DNA of 64,000 nucleotides, from the NCBI RefSeq assembly GCF_001642475.1, contig NW_019174002.1, forward strand, positions 1-64,000. The letters are read 5' to 3'. The DNA comes from Fonsecaea monophora. Its lineage: Eukaryota > Ascomycota > Eurotiomycetes > Chaetothyriales > Herpotrichiellaceae. Shown in pieces: positions 43,085 to 54,791 of the stretch (the stretch's first letter is position 1; the number at the start of each line of letters is the position of its first letter). Made by a program: the position numbers and the translations under genes. The notes beneath the pieces were generated by a model. That model was given only the letters and a program-made list of their open reading frames with translations, ran no database searches and was not told where the DNA came from.

Positions 43085-45943
43085 GGCGGGAGTTGGAGGG
43101 ATTGATGGTTTACCGGGATGTTGAGAGAAAAGCACTGGATTTGATAGGTCTTGATCGGTTCAGGGGCTTTGGATCACACACACTCTCCACTGGGAAGCTA
43201 CGAAGCTCAAAAATTGGGAAAGGGAAGTCTTTGGCACGCAAAAACCTTACACGAGGTGGCCATGTCTCCAACCCAGCCAAACCCCAACTCCATCCCGCGT
43301 ATCAGGTGATCGGATACACCTGCTCATAGTTGAGAGTGCAGGGATAATACCGTGTCCACTGGCCTTGATCGGAGATTTTGCACCAACGGAAAGCATGAAA
43401 ACCTCCACAAGGAACGTGGTGGGCACGCGGGCGGGATTCGCCAGACATTCCTCTGGAGCATATCCTGCCAAACGTCCCGGGTCTCAAGATCAGCCACAAG
43501 CAGAGATATTTGCCCATCTCTAGATGATAATTGGTCGCGAGGTAAGAAAAATAGCGGATGCGCGAGGGAGAATCAGGTAAAAAGAAGTCTGGAAAATTCG
43601 AGTTCGGAGGATTTTGTAAGCCATCGCTTGACGAGTAGCAGGGCTGATAGAGCGTGCGCCATCCACAACGTTCTAAGGCATGCAGAGCGCTAAAGGAGTT
43701 GCTTGCTGCATTGTTGACCTGCAGGAACATGTTAGAGAACTGTGACTCCATGCAGGAGTTGCAGTGATGAACATGCTCTCAAACCATTACCGAATCAGCC
43801 ACATTGCCACACAAGCCGGATGCGTTTCATGTGGTGTTGGAAGATCAACAGCAGTGTGGTAAAGCCAGGCACGTTGCCGTCATCTTCCGTGGTGGTGACC
43901 TTGTCCTTGACCACATTCGTCATGATGAAGATTGAGTCTTGCACAAAGTCGTACGAGTCTGGGTCGATCGTAATGGGGCGCACACGGAAGGTCCAAGGCC
44001 TTAGTTGACAGTACGAGGCGTATGTCAGTCTTGTCAATACCTCACCCGACCTGCGTGTTTGAGGCTTTTTTCTTGGGAAGCGCAGATTGTCTTAATCAGA
44101 GGCTTGTTTTGGCATAGAAAGGCCGTTCAAGCAAGCCTTCGCAATATCAGAGGACAGGACGAAAACGACGGTGCACTCTCCAGCACGGACGGGGCTCTGG
44201 CAGTGGCCCGAGCCTCGGTACAGTGGGGGAGACGGGGCACCTATCCAGAGCGCAGAGAGAGACATGACTTTAGGGCTAATGGGCTATGCAGAAGGCTAGC
44301 TGGGCATCTACGGAAGTAGCTCATTCAGCCCGCAGTGTTGCCACCACCCGTAGGAAGGGAAGCCCCAGTGGCCGCCCCAATGACTCGGCTTTGTCCGTAG
44401 GTACCTACTGGTACGAGTATGCGTCACCCCCACTTTCGTGGCCGCTCTTCGACTCTCAAACCCCGTCAACTGGTTCTCATCCTTTTCGCAACTTTTGCCC
44501 ACCGGCCTCTTTGCTGGTTTCAGCAAAGGTACTTTTCCCCTGCTGGATCAGATTTTACTCCATTGTGACAATACGAGGTCGCCAGTCACTTGTGAGCTGC
44601 TTCCAAGCAGTCAATTCTCGACCGGCGCAGATCCAAGCGTCGCCACATGATGGACCTCCAGAACTCCCACTTCGCGACCTTGATGACAGCCTGGCATCGG
44701 CCTCGCCTGCGGGAACCTTGAATTCTGCCTATGATGCGGCTATCCTCGCACATGCCACCCACATTGGTCGTCATACCAATGCACATGACCTCGTCAAAGC
44801 ACCACGCACGACATCTAGCGAGTCACGCTTGCGCATGCCTGCTCGTCCATTTGATCGGTACATACGAAGTACACAGTCTCAAGTCGTTTTCCGGGTTTGA
44901 CTCCTGGGACGGTTTCCCCACGAGGCCTAGAGTGCATTTGATCGTATTTGCCCAGGCATGTCAGCCGCAACCCTGGTCCGGCTTCTCCAAGACTGCGCGG
45001 GAGGACCCATGATGGAGACCCGTCCCAGATATAAGACCTATCAGGACCAAAAGATGGCCTTGGACTTGGACAGCCCCAAGGTCTCTTGACGCCTTACAAC
45101 CAGAACACAGTTGACTCTAGGTGATGGACACGAGTTACCCGCGGTCCAGTTGGTGGGCCACCCCGCCCCGTTGGATAGCTTGGAAGGCCGTGCATGGTGG
45201 AAAATCCCTCTGATCATGAAGCAAGCCATCAGCATCAGCCATCTGGAGCGAGCGAGTGTCCCTTTAACGCTGGGCCAGCGTCCTTTCGTTTTGTGCCCCA
45301 ACTAACTCAATTCGCTTGTGCCGCTTTCTCTGTCGTTACAAGATGCTTGTAAGATCCGCCTGGTCTCATGCTGCCGTTTTCCCTCTCGGGCCGTTTATCA
45401 TCCCAGAAAAAGGACCTTGTCTCCCATTCCGATTTCCATTCTCTTACCCTTCTCACTGGACTTTTACTTGTATATAGTACACGCGTCCTCTTGTGTGAAC
45501 GGCACCAGGATCATCGTCTGCCGTATCACGTGCTGCAGTTGTGGCTACTATTTTTTGCCCTCGGCGTGGCCGATCAGACTATACAGGCCTCTGTGGCGTA
45601 TCCTATCGATCAAGATTTCCCACTTCTATCCTATTCCCGCACGGCCACTCAACAAGACTCTGAGCATTCATCACACTGTCTCGGGTATGAAAGGCTTGTG
45701 CGACATATGCTTTGAGTCATTCTGAAAAGAATTATCGACGAAATCCACCTTTGAGTTCCTCCCACTTCGTCTGTATACCTCCAACAAGAAGATCTGCTCT
45801 TACGCTGCGCCTAGACACCTGCGAAAACGTGGCGGTTCAATGTCTGATCTTGATAGTTGATGGGAACGGAATGAGTCAACGTGCTCAGCATCATTGTGTG
45901 CAATCAGGGAGGCCGGCAAGGAGGTTCCCAATCGATACAGGAT
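43085..45943. other. Long spacer with an unassigned coding-like segment
   Basis: About 2.9 kb. On the minus strand near 43300-44020 there are coding-like blocks that I could not assign (see separate entry). On the plus strand, frame 44286-44900 (204 codons) is open but shows no domain. 44900-45943 is presumably promoter and leader of the methyltransferase-like gene. Confidence 0.4.
43302..44037 (-). other. Possible unassigned gene or remnant
   Basis: Two minus-strand open blocks have protein-like composition. The first (about 44010-43795) reads PWTFRVRPITIDPDSYDFV and continues VQDSIFIMTNVVKDKV. The second (from 43751) reads VNNAASNSFSALHALERCGW. A possible intron precedes the first block (ctgac branch, ctaag acceptor). 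I recognise no family, cannot find a convincing start, and the frames between the blocks do not join cleanly. It may be a fungal-specific gene, a pseudogene, or chance. Confidence 0.25.
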
Positions 45944-48900
45944 ATGTCACACAGAAATCCAACGTATGACACCCAATATGGTGTTTCCAGAACCAGAGAT
46001 GCTACCGTGCCACGAACCACCAGAACACCTAGTTCTCGTCATGGGGGGCGTCATCCCGACTTGACACGATCGGCCACGAACACACGCCCAGCTTCGCGCT
46101 CACCTCCTCCAAATGAGTCTCCGGCGAGTCCTAGTGAAAAGCCTCGTCAAAGACCAACAGCCATCCCACGACCAGCAACAAGAAATCCTTCTCAGCGCTC
46201 TGTTGCCACTCTCAAGAACACCAGCGCCTCTGTTGGAATGAGCAGGCCGACTACACGATCGGCTTCAATGTCGCAGGAGGTTCCTTTGCTCATGGAGTCG
46301 TACCCGGGATCACGATGGGAAGACGACGCCTCTGGTAATAGGAGAGTGGCTTACCCACCAGGTCTCTTGAGTGATGTCCAATCTTCTTTGGATGTTGATC
46401 AGGATGCGATCTTTGGCGTAGTGATGCCGAGAGCGAATTCATCTGTTCGCGCAGGCGAACTGCCACCTCGATTAATACCAGAGTTGCAAGCTCTTGCAGC
46501 TTCGTCAACAAGACAACAACAAGCCTTCAACAACAAATCTGCAAGCTCCATTAGCAGTCCATCAACTCGATTTTCCAATTCTCCGAGTCCATGGAGTGTG
46601 TCCACCACAACGACAACCCCTACATCCTGGTCTTCAGCATCTCCTGGTATTGTGCAGCAAGTTCCCGTGACAGGTCCTGCAAAGCGGTCTCAGACAGTCC
46701 CGTTTCCTGCTGCCAAGCGCGAAAAACCTCCCAAGATGCCGGCTCTCCCAGAGTCTCTTCCTCCACCGGTCGCAAGTGAATGGCTGGCAAGTTCCAAGGA
46801 CTCGGTGAAGTCGTCCGGCAGGAAGAGAACACCCTTGAACACGCCAGCCCCTACCCCACCTCCAAGGTCTTCGTCCGCGAAACATTCACTAAGTAGGAGC
46901 AGCAGCAAAAGCGACAAGCAACGTGGGAGACCGGACCAGGAGCCTACACGTTCTTTATCCGATTTAGAACGCAGCCCTTTGGCAGCTCGAGGCTACCTAG
47001 ACCGGGTAAATGTTGGGCAATCCCTCCAGCACCGCCCGATTGTCCGTGCTCATGCCAATCTCCAGCAGTCTTTACATGACAAACCGCGGAGCGAAAACCA
47101 CCAAGGTGTAGACATCTTCGGTGATCAGAGAAATCGCGCACCTTCCACACGCCGACATCCAGATGTAACACAACAGAATCTCGAGACTCAATCTCGGCCG
47201 ACTGAGTTTCCTAGAATACAGGAGATGGCCGCGGCAATGGAAGGTCGTCCAAAGACCCCTCCAAATCCGGACTTAGCATCGCAAAGCTCAACAGGTCGCG
47301 CAGGCAAATTCTCTCGCTTCGGACTGTTTGGTCGCCGAACCAAGTCTCCTGCCATCGAAGTTGAAAAATCCCCCCGCAAGCTGCAACGCAGAGGGCCTGC
47401 TGCTGGGACAGGCCACGAAGGATACGGAAAATATGGGAGAAGGGGCCGCAAGACATCTGAAGAGAGCAATTCAGCCAGAGGAAGCGAAAGTGAAAGGTCC
47501 GTGAGCAGCACTAGAAGGATCCCTCTTTTCTCCTCCAAGGGCAAGGAGAGCCGCAGTAGCAGCCGCCACAATCGAAGCAGCCAATCCGATCTGGACGACT
47601 TTGCAGCGAGTCGAATGAAACCCATCCCTATCATCGGTGGCTCTGGCAGTAGTATGAAGAGCATTTCGGGAACTCGACTTGACGCATACGAGAGCTCTTC
47701 TGCTCCACCTGCTAATGTTGTGGAGACATGGGGAACCGCATCGCAGTCGCAGACGTCTATTGGTCGACAGTCAGTCGAAGACAGTCCACAGAGAGCTCAG
47801 GACCGGCTATCAAGCCAGAATAGTGTTCCTACACTGGCACTGCGACGATCACAACGCTTTGGCAATGATCCAGAGAGCTTCAATCTCCCAACATCAATTC
47901 GCACCGAAGGACTTTCGGCGCCATTGTATATCAACAGCCAAGACGACAGTCGTTCTTCCGCTTTTCCAACCTCGACACCTAGCACAACGACTGATCCCAG
48001 CCGAGGCGATACCGGGCTCCAAAAATCGAAGGATAAGAAGACTCGGAAGCTTCGGTGGAATATCTTTCGAAAGAGAGGGACCGAACCAGAACCCGTGAGA
48101 CGTGTCGGCGCAATTTCATCTTCGCCCGAGGAGATGCCAGTCAGCATATCCGCTATTCCTGTCTCTCGGCCTATGCCGTACTATGCCATGATGGATTCTG
48201 AGAGTGAAGTCAATCCACCTGAGTATGTTGGAGACTACCTTGCGCAGGTCGTTGATTCACCAGCGGTGAGTCCATTGATCGGCGGTTACGAGGCAGACTT
48301 TGCAGAAGATGAACCGCAAACATCCATACATGGGGACGACACCTTTTCCCGAACTGTACAAATGTCGCCCCCACAACCGTTTTCGAGGTCGCCACCGGCA
48401 GTGCCGCAGCTGAGCCAGGCTGAGCACGTTTCGATTCAAACAGAAGAGCCGCCACAGAAACAGCCGCGCCTGATCCGAGTTGGAAGGATCCCACCCGTTG
48501 TACCGAGGAACGAGAGGCAGCACAAACCGAGTCGCGCCTCCTTTTCTCAGCCATTTGTCAGGGACCCTCCCTCTGAAAGTCCATTCAATCCGTCGGAACC
48601 CTTTGACCCCCTGCTGTCTATGCCACTCCAGATCAGTACGGATGTACTACCAAGTAGACCATTCGCTGCAGTGGATGAAGCCACCAAACTTCCTAGTGCA
48701 CCAGTGTTAGGAGAGACGGAGTTCCTGAGATTCCCGTCGAGGCAACCATCAGAAGTCTCTGCATCCAGCAGCTCTGAGGGAGTTTTAAGTGTGCTTGGAC
48801 CCCCTCTGATTCCAAGTATACCTGCTGGTGGCATTTCTGGAAGACCTATTGCAGCTCAAGATGTCTATCCAGCTGGCAGCCCCAGCCTCGATGATGTCTG

Positions 48901-50560
48901 GAATGAATACGACGATTTCATTGACCATGTTATGTCACCTTCTCGAAGCAGAAGAAGTGTAAAGGCTCTGGCACGGCGAGGTAAACCAGGACTGGTGGAT
49001 CTCGAGTCTCTTCCAAGGCCGACCCCGTTGGACCAACACCCCGAGGACGAACGATCCGATCCTATCTTAGCAGAATTTCCCGTTCCTGGCATGAGAAGAC
49101 CCGTCTACTCACAGACTCTGGCGACATCAGCTACCCCTCCAGTAGTCTTTCCACCACCAACAATGGCTGAACGCGTCGTAGGGGAGGATATTCGATTGCG
49201 CCGGTCCAGAATCGTCTCGGCATTGCATCATTCAAGCGACCCTGTATCACCTTTCTCAATTCGCGATATACTAAGCGAGTACGAAAATCATTCAAGACAA
49301 AGCACTAAACTCTCGGAGCGCTTGAGCACATCTACGGCAAATCCCTCCCTCGAGCGTCTGACGGCAACAATCAGTGCACCTGAGCTGGCCCCGGAATCAT
49401 CTCATCAAGAGAACGTTGCTCGTTTGGACGTTGTTGAACGAGGCAAGGACCCAGCGGCACAGTCAGAGCTGCACTACGCATCGCTCATGGTGTCAAAGTG
49501 GTTATCATTTGGACGAGTTCTATTCTCGCCTGCTCATGATGATATCCTGAAATCTCCAGAGCGTCACATCCTTGTCATTGACGGTCTAGGCAACGAAGAT
49601 TGGTCAATATATTGTGCAGTGACTTATGAAGCGCAAAAGGCATATGTCCACGATCTCAAAGAGAAGGTTACACCCAAAGGAATGAAGACTTCGAAAGCGA
49701 CCCAGCATGCACCAGACAATCATCGACGAGCCGAAATCCCGAGTTTCTACGAAAAGTTTCCTTTCCCACAGGACTTCTTCTCCGTGGTTGTCCTCCGCTT
49801 TCCTCCCGCAATGGCCGAAGCAAAGATGAAGAACATTGTTTCTGAATGCAGGCGGGTATTAGAACCAGGCGGCTATCTGGAGCTAATGCTGCTAGATCTT
49901 GACATTGTCAACATGGGCGTGCAGACTCGGAGGGCTGTCCGAGAGCTCAAGTATCGAATGACGACGGCAGATAAACAGATCAGCCTGCGACCAATCATCG
50001 ACAATGTCCAGAGCGTGTTAGGCTCACGGCGTTTCACAAATATCAGCCGCTGCGTAGTAGGGGTACCTGTCGCAGGGCGTCCTTCAGGATCTTCCGATTC
50101 GTCGTCGTCATCGCGCTCAAGTCGAGGCTCGGACGGGTTACCAAAGCGAGGATCCGGTGACACACGTCCGGGAGATGCGTCTCCGCGAATGACATTCGGC
50201 CAAGGTCGCAGAGGTGCCAACCTCTCTCTGAACGACCTTCTTTCCGATCGTTCAGACAATGCGGATCTTCGTATCGGAAAGATCGTGTCGAGGACGGCAC
50301 GAACATGGTGGCAGCATTGTTTTGAAGCCAGCGTCATTAGCGATGGCAACCTCGCCAGAAGCATATTCGCCGACAGAAATGTCCTGGCGGAATGTAAAGG
50401 TCGGGGATCGAGCTTCAAGATGCTCATTGCATATGCTCAACGACCGACTGTCGAATCGTCACGTCGGCGAACAATGAGTGAGCCAGTGGTCCCAACGCTG
50501 GTCACAGCAGGGGGGAAGACACAGCATCCGCCATCACTCAGCAATCCACGCACAGCATGA
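45944..50560 (+). CDS. Large disordered protein with a C-terminal methyltransferase-like domain
   Basis: A 1,538-residue protein. About 1,130 residues are Ser/Pro/Arg-rich and probably disordered, with many basic and SP-type phosphorylation-like motifs. From about residue 1,170 a folded domain resembles a class I SAM-dependent methyltransferase: SELHYASLMVSKWLSFGR, the strand HILVIDGLGNEDW, the strand SVVVLRFPPA, and CRRVLEPGGYLELMLLD, which is the usual post-II region. A final segment (RTARTWWQHCFEASV) closes the domain. The glycine-rich SAM motif I is degenerate (DGLGNEDW), so the protein may not bind SAM. The start is the first in-frame ATG (45944). The in-frame codons before it are probably leader. 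There are no close partners in this window. The substrate is unknown. Confidence 0.8.
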   Translation: MSHRNPTYDTQYGVSRTRDATVPRTTRTPSSRHGGRHPDLTRSATNTRPASRSPPPNESPASPSEKPRQRPTAIPRPATRNPSQRSVATLKNTSASVGMSRPTTRSASMSQEVPLLMESYPGSRWEDDASGNRRVAYPPGLLSDVQSSLDVDQDAIFGVVMPRANSSVRAGELPPRLIPELQALAASSTRQQQAFNNKSASSISSPSTRFSNSPSPWSVSTTTTTPTSWSSASPGIVQQVPVTGPAKRSQTVPFPAAKREKPPKMPALPESLPPPVASEWLASSKDSVKSSGRKRTPLNTPAPTPPPRSSSAKHSLSRSSSKSDKQRGRPDQEPTRSLSDLERSPLAARGYLDRVNVGQSLQHRPIVRAHANLQQSLHDKPRSENHQGVDIFGDQRNRAPSTRRHPDVTQQNLETQSRPTEFPRIQEMAAAMEGRPKTPPNPDLASQSSTGRAGKFSRFGLFGRRTKSPAIEVEKSPRKLQRRGPAAGTGHEGYGKYGRRGRKTSEESNSARGSESERSVSSTRRIPLFSSKGKESRSSSRHNRSSQSDLDDFAASRMKPIPIIGGSGSSMKSISGTRLDAYESSSAPPANVVETWGTASQSQTSIGRQSVEDSPQRAQDRLSSQNSVPTLALRRSQRFGNDPESFNLPTSIRTEGLSAPLYINSQDDSRSSAFPTSTPSTTTDPSRGDTGLQKSKDKKTRKLRWNIFRKRGTEPEPVRRVGAISSSPEEMPVSISAIPVSRPMPYYAMMDSESEVNPPEYVGDYLAQVVDSPAVSPLIGGYEADFAEDEPQTSIHGDDTFSRTVQMSPPQPFSRSPPAVPQLSQAEHVSIQTEEPPQKQPRLIRVGRIPPVVPRNERQHKPSRASFSQPFVRDPPSESPFNPSEPFDPLLSMPLQISTDVLPSRPFAAVDEATKLPSAPVLGETEFLRFPSRQPSEVSASSSSEGVLSVLGPPLIPSIPAGGISGRPIAAQDVYPAGSPSLDDVWNEYDDFIDHVMSPSRSRRSVKALARRGKPGLVDLESLPRPTPLDQHPEDERSDPILAEFPVPGMRRPVYSQTLATSATPPVVFPPPTMAERVVGEDIRLRRSRIVSALHHSSDPVSPFSIRDILSEYENHSRQSTKLSERLSTSTANPSLERLTATISAPELAPESSHQENVARLDVVERGKDPAAQSELHYASLMVSKWLSFGRVLFSPAHDDILKSPERHILVIDGLGNEDWSIYCAVTYEAQKAYVHDLKEKVTPKGMKTSKATQHAPDNHRRAEIPSFYEKFPFPQDFFSVVVLRFPPAMAEAKMKNIVSECRRVLEPGGYLELMLLDLDIVNMGVQTRRAVRELKYRMTTADKQISLRPIIDNVQSVLGSRRFTNISRCVVGVPVAGRPSGSSDSSSSSRSSRGSDGLPKRGSGDTRPGDASPRMTFGQGRRGANLSLNDLLSDRSDNADLRIGKIVSRTARTWWQHCFEASVISDGNLARSIFADRNVLAECKGRGSSFKMLIAYAQRPTVESSRRRTMSEPVVPTLVTAGGKTQHPPSLSNPRTA

Positions 50561-51564
50561 TTTGGAACGAGCTAGACACCACGTTGATTTATTCCACACT
50601 ATAGTTGCCCTGGCGGCGTTACGAACGAAGTACAGTGCACGAGACGACTTGCCCACGAAATGACACTGAAAAGAGAGTTGCATATGAATGATTTGTTTCG
50701 ATGATACCCCTCTCACAGATACCGTCAGCAACTTCACGACTACTTGTTTATTTTTCGACCGATTCGACGACTTGTTCTAAGCGGAGGTCTGCAATCTCAT
50801 TGCATTCAAAGGATCCAGCGTATAAGAGACGACAACGGCTACAGTGCCGACCAAAGAGTCCGTATTGGCGCGAGCCAGCTGAAATAGATGATGAACGTCC
50901 GGGGGGCTAGGCCGCTGGTCGGCGCTGTCTGGACAGAGTTGTAATGTAGACATAATAAGTATGTCATAATCCTACAAATACCCACATGCATGTGAATCAG
51001 TGTGCTTGTCTTGTAGTGAACTTGTGCCGTAGCTTGTTTGCTTGTCCGTCGATGACAGGCGTACGAGGCTGAAACAGGGCGGCTGTGTGCATGTCTATAC
51101 ATAGCAAAACGGAAGCGCCGAGGTAATTGAATTCTCGATCTTTTGTGTGGTGTGCGGTGTGCGGTGTGCGCAGTTTTGGCTAGTCACCGGACAGAGGCAA
51201 GACCAAGGGGAAACGGGTTTGGCCAGTTACAAATGCCTGGTCTGGACGAAGTAACAGGCGAATGGCGGGGCATGACAGGCGCCCGGATCTTGCAGGGTCT
51301 GCGGACACAGAAGAGGTTTTTTTTGCTTTTCCTCTGCAGCAGTAGAGCCAGTTGTCCCCGATGTGTAACCCATAGCCAGGCACCGATATCCCTGGCATAC
51401 TCCTTCTAGCCGCTCGTGGCAAATGATTTGCGTTTTACTGGAGTTTGGCCTGATGCGTAGAGGCGAGACTGAGGATCGTCGCTGGCGAGAACCAATACCA
51501 GTAAAATCCTAAAGGCGCTGCCTCTCATTTTCTGGGCCTGCCCTGGGTTCCCCGTTTCCTTGTC
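50561..51564. other. Spacer upstream of the Pho85-type kinase gene
   Basis: About 1 kb with the 3' flank of the methyltransferase-like gene and the kinase promoter. A GTGTGCGGT motif repeats near 51146-51170. No gene. Confidence 0.4.
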
Positions 51565-52879
51565 ATGTCTTCTCGTTCCACATCTATTCCTCATCGTACT
51601 TCAGTCTCTTCGACAGCATCGACACACCATTCCCAAACCCAGTCACAGGCTTCCACTCAGCAGAGAACCCACCAACAACCTCAGAGGCTCACTGCGCAAC
51701 AGCTCGCCGAACGAGTCATCTCGCCAGCCTCACTTTTGTTCCCTGGCGGTACCCCGCCTTTCAGACGAGTAACCCAACCAGACCGACCACTACACACAGA
51801 TATGGATCGGAGGCATCCTAGTTCATTCCAACAGCTGGAAAAGGTACGTCGACAAGTCCTGGTTTTCCCAGAAGGAAGTCGCCCTTGCTGACTCAAAACT
51901 TCAGCTCGGTGAGGGGACCTACGCCACCGTCTACAAGGGGCGAAACCGACAGACGGGTGAACTCGTTGCCCTCAAAGAAATCCACCTTGACTCCGAAGAA
52001 GGCACACCGTCGACTGCGATCCGAGAAATCAGTTTGATGAAGGAGCTCAAGCATGAAAACATTGTCACTCTGCACGATGTCATACACACGGAGAACAAGC
52101 TCATGCTGGTCTTCGAATACATGGACAAGGACTTGAAAAAGTATATGGACGCACGAGGGGATAGGGGCCAACTCGACCATGTCACCATCAAGAGATTCAT
52201 GCAAGATCTACTCCGAGGCACTGCATTCTGTCACGAGAACCGAGTCCTACATCGCGACCTGAAGCCTCAAAACCTGTTGATAAACACGAAAGGCCAACTG
52301 AAGCTGGCGGATTTCGGTCTGGCAAGAGCATTTGGAATTCCAGTAAATACCTTTTCCAATGAGGTGGTCACACTGTGGTACAGAGCACCAGACGTGCTTT
52401 TGGGGTCGAGGACTTATAACACGAGCATCGACATTTGGTCTGCGGGCTGCATCATGGCCGAGATGTACACTGGCCGACCTTTGTTTCCAGGGACGACGAA
52501 TGAGGACCAACTACAAAAAATTTTCAGGCTGATGGGCACGCCGTCAGAGCGCACCTGGCCTGGCATCTCCCAGCTCCCCGAGTACAAGAGCAACTTTCCA
52601 TCTTACGCCACGCAATCGTTGGCAATTCTCTTGCCACAGATTGATCAGTTAGGCCTTGATCTGCTGGGGAAGTTGCTGCAGCTCAGACCAGAGAACAGAA
52701 TCAGTGCACAAGACGCTCTCAGGCATCCGTGGTTTTCGGATCTGCCAAACTACGCCGGACACGGTAGGACTCATGTTAGCTCAACAATGCAGCAACCCGG
52801 ACAGCTGGGACATCAGGGCGGAGTTTCTGGAGGGTACGGTGCTCAGCCTGGATTGGTAGGCCCTGGAGGTGCATATTAA
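51565..52879 (+). CDS. Cyclin-dependent kinase of the Pho85/PhoA family
   Basis: A cyclin-dependent Ser/Thr kinase for phosphate and nutrient signalling and morphogenesis. Exons 51565-51843 and 51905-52879 give 417 residues. The 61-nt intron falls inside the ATP-binding region, joining QLEK to LGEGTYATV. Catalytic landmarks are the P-loop LGEGTYATVYKG, Lys in VALKEIHL, the cyclin-binding PSTAIREI helix (canonical CDK1 is PSTAIRE), HRDLKPQNLLI, DFGLARAFGIPVNTFSNEV and the P+1 loop WYRAPDVLLG. Most family members begin at MDRRHPSSFQQLEK, the in-frame ATG at 51802. Here an open frame adds 79 residues (Ser/Thr/Gln-rich) from 51565. The C-terminal tail is Gly/Gln-rich. Either start is possible. 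The kinase core is certain. Confidence 0.94.
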
Positions 52880-53442
52880 ACCGTTTGGGGATGAGAGACA
52901 TATCGTTTGTCTGCATGAGCGAAATGAGAAACGTCGTGACGTTCTCCATGAACCTTTACTACTGAAAGCTGATCAACGTTGGGCGGGACGGTGGAAATGG
53001 GCTGAGGGAACACTGTTTGCGACTGTGATACCCTCGTCTCTTTGAGGAAGCATTCTTACAGACATGGAATTGAGGTTCGAGGCATCGGGATAGGTGCAAC
53101 GCAGGCAGGAATTCCATTACTAGGCGCAGCAATTGGTAATATGAGTCTACGACTTGCAAGTTCTTATTATCTACGAGGTATACCGGATCTCGTGTGTTGA
53201 TCGTAGGGGTCTCGAGACATTGGTGAATCGTTAAAGCAGCAGCAGCAACACCGGGGCCATTTGCGTGTCGGCGACGGAATCCCAATTTTTGGCTTTTTTG
53301 AGGTCCGCTGGATGACACTAGCGCTCCTTTCGGCCTCCCAACATACGAGCACCAGCTAAGCAGAACTCCCATCCACTTCTCTTCATCGGCCGCCCCATTG
53401 AATTCGTTGCATCTCTTCTTCTCTCCTTTCACCCATTCAGAG
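52880..53442. other. Spacer between the CDK gene and PDA1
   Basis: 563 bp with the kinase 3' flank and the PDA1 promoter. No gene seen. Confidence 0.4.
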
Positions 53443-54791
53443 ATGCTGTCAAGAGCCTGTCTAAGAGGCTTCGGCCTGCAGTCGCTGCCAAAGAGACAAG
53501 CCTACCAGCTTGCTCGACGGAGCGTCACCACTGACGCCGCGAGCTCTCACGCAGAAAAGGACGATGTCCCGGAGGCAAGGCGCACCCTCTCCCTCTTCGG
53601 TTTCATTTGTGTCCGAGGAGAAACTGACAGTCCCTCTGCAGGAAGATGATAAACCCTTCCCAGTCAAGCTCTCCGACGAGAGTTTCGAAACCTACAACCT
53701 CGATCCTCCCTCGTACACACTTGACACCACGAAAAAGGAGCTGAAACAGATGTACTATGACATGGTGGCAATACGGTGAGTCGGATGTGAGCGGAGAATG
53801 CTGCAATACACCTTCTGACACTCGCAATAGTCGTATGGAAATGGCGGCCGATAGACTGTACAAGGAGAAGAAGATTCGAGGATTCTGCCACTTGTCAACC
53901 GGTCAGGAAGCCGTTGCTGTGGGTATCGAACACGCAATCACCCGCCAGGATGCTATCATCACGGCCTACCGATGCCACGGCTTTGCGCTCATGCGTGGTG
54001 GCACCGTCAAATCCATCATTGGTGAACTCCTTGGGCGACGAGAGGGCATCGCCTACGGGAAAGGAGGTTCGATGCACATGTTCGCTCCAAATTTCTACGG
54101 TGGTAATGGCATTGTTGGAGCCCAAGTCCCTGTTGGTGCTGGTATCGCCTTTGCGCACCAGTACACTGGCAGTAAGACCGCTACCATCACTCTGTACGGC
54201 GACGGCGCTTCCAACCAGGGTCAAGTCTTTGAGGCTTTCAACATGGCCAAGCTGTGGAACCTTCCCGTTTTGTTTGGCTGCGAGAACAACAAATACGGTA
54301 TGGGTACCTCGGCCGCTCGATCGTCCGCTTTGACCGAGTACTACAAGCGAGGACAATACATCCCCGGTCTGAAGATCAATGCGATGGACGTTCTCGCCGT
54401 CAAGGCCGCCGTTCAGTACGGCAAGGAATACACGGCCAGTGACAAGGGACCATTGGTGTTCGAATATGTCACGTACCGATATGGTGGCCATTCCATGTCA
54501 GACCCAGGTACAACCTACCGAACCAGAGAGGAAATTCAACGGATGCGATCAACCAATGACCCCATTGCAGGGCTCAAGCAGAAGATCCTGGACTGGGGAG
54601 TGTGCACAGAAGATGAGCTCAAGCAGATTGATAAAAAGGCGCGAGAGGATGTTGATGCAGAGGTTGCCGAGGCCGAAAAGATGCCACCTCCAGACCCGAC
54701 GGAAAAGATTCTTTTTGAGGATATCTACGTCCGTGGAAGCGAGCCAGCTTACATTCGTGGTCGCACACCCGATGAGACATACTACTACTGA
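53443..54791 (+). CDS. PDA1: Pyruvate dehydrogenase E1 component alpha subunit, mitochondrial
   Basis: Thiamine-diphosphate-dependent E1 alpha of the mitochondrial pyruvate dehydrogenase complex. It has 408 residues, the usual length, in three exons: 53443-53574, 53642-53775 and 53831-54791. The N-terminal ~35 residues are a presequence (MLSRACLRGFGLQSL, then RRSVTTDAAS). Core features are MYYDMVAIRRMEMAADRLYK, GFCHLSTGQEAVAVG, the ThDP motif GDGASNQGQVFEAFN ending in CENN, and the phosphorylation loop YRYGGHSMSDPGTTYRTREE. Intron 1 is unusual: no GT donor joins the frames in phase, but a GC donor (gcaagg after GAG) does and restores VPEEDDKPFPV, with branch aactgac and acceptor ctgcag. Intron 2 is canonical (gtgagt, aatag). 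Confidence 0.95.

Noticed and set aside
44286..44900. 204-codon plus-strand frame
   Set aside because: Open, but without a recognisable domain, hydrophobic core or splice context.
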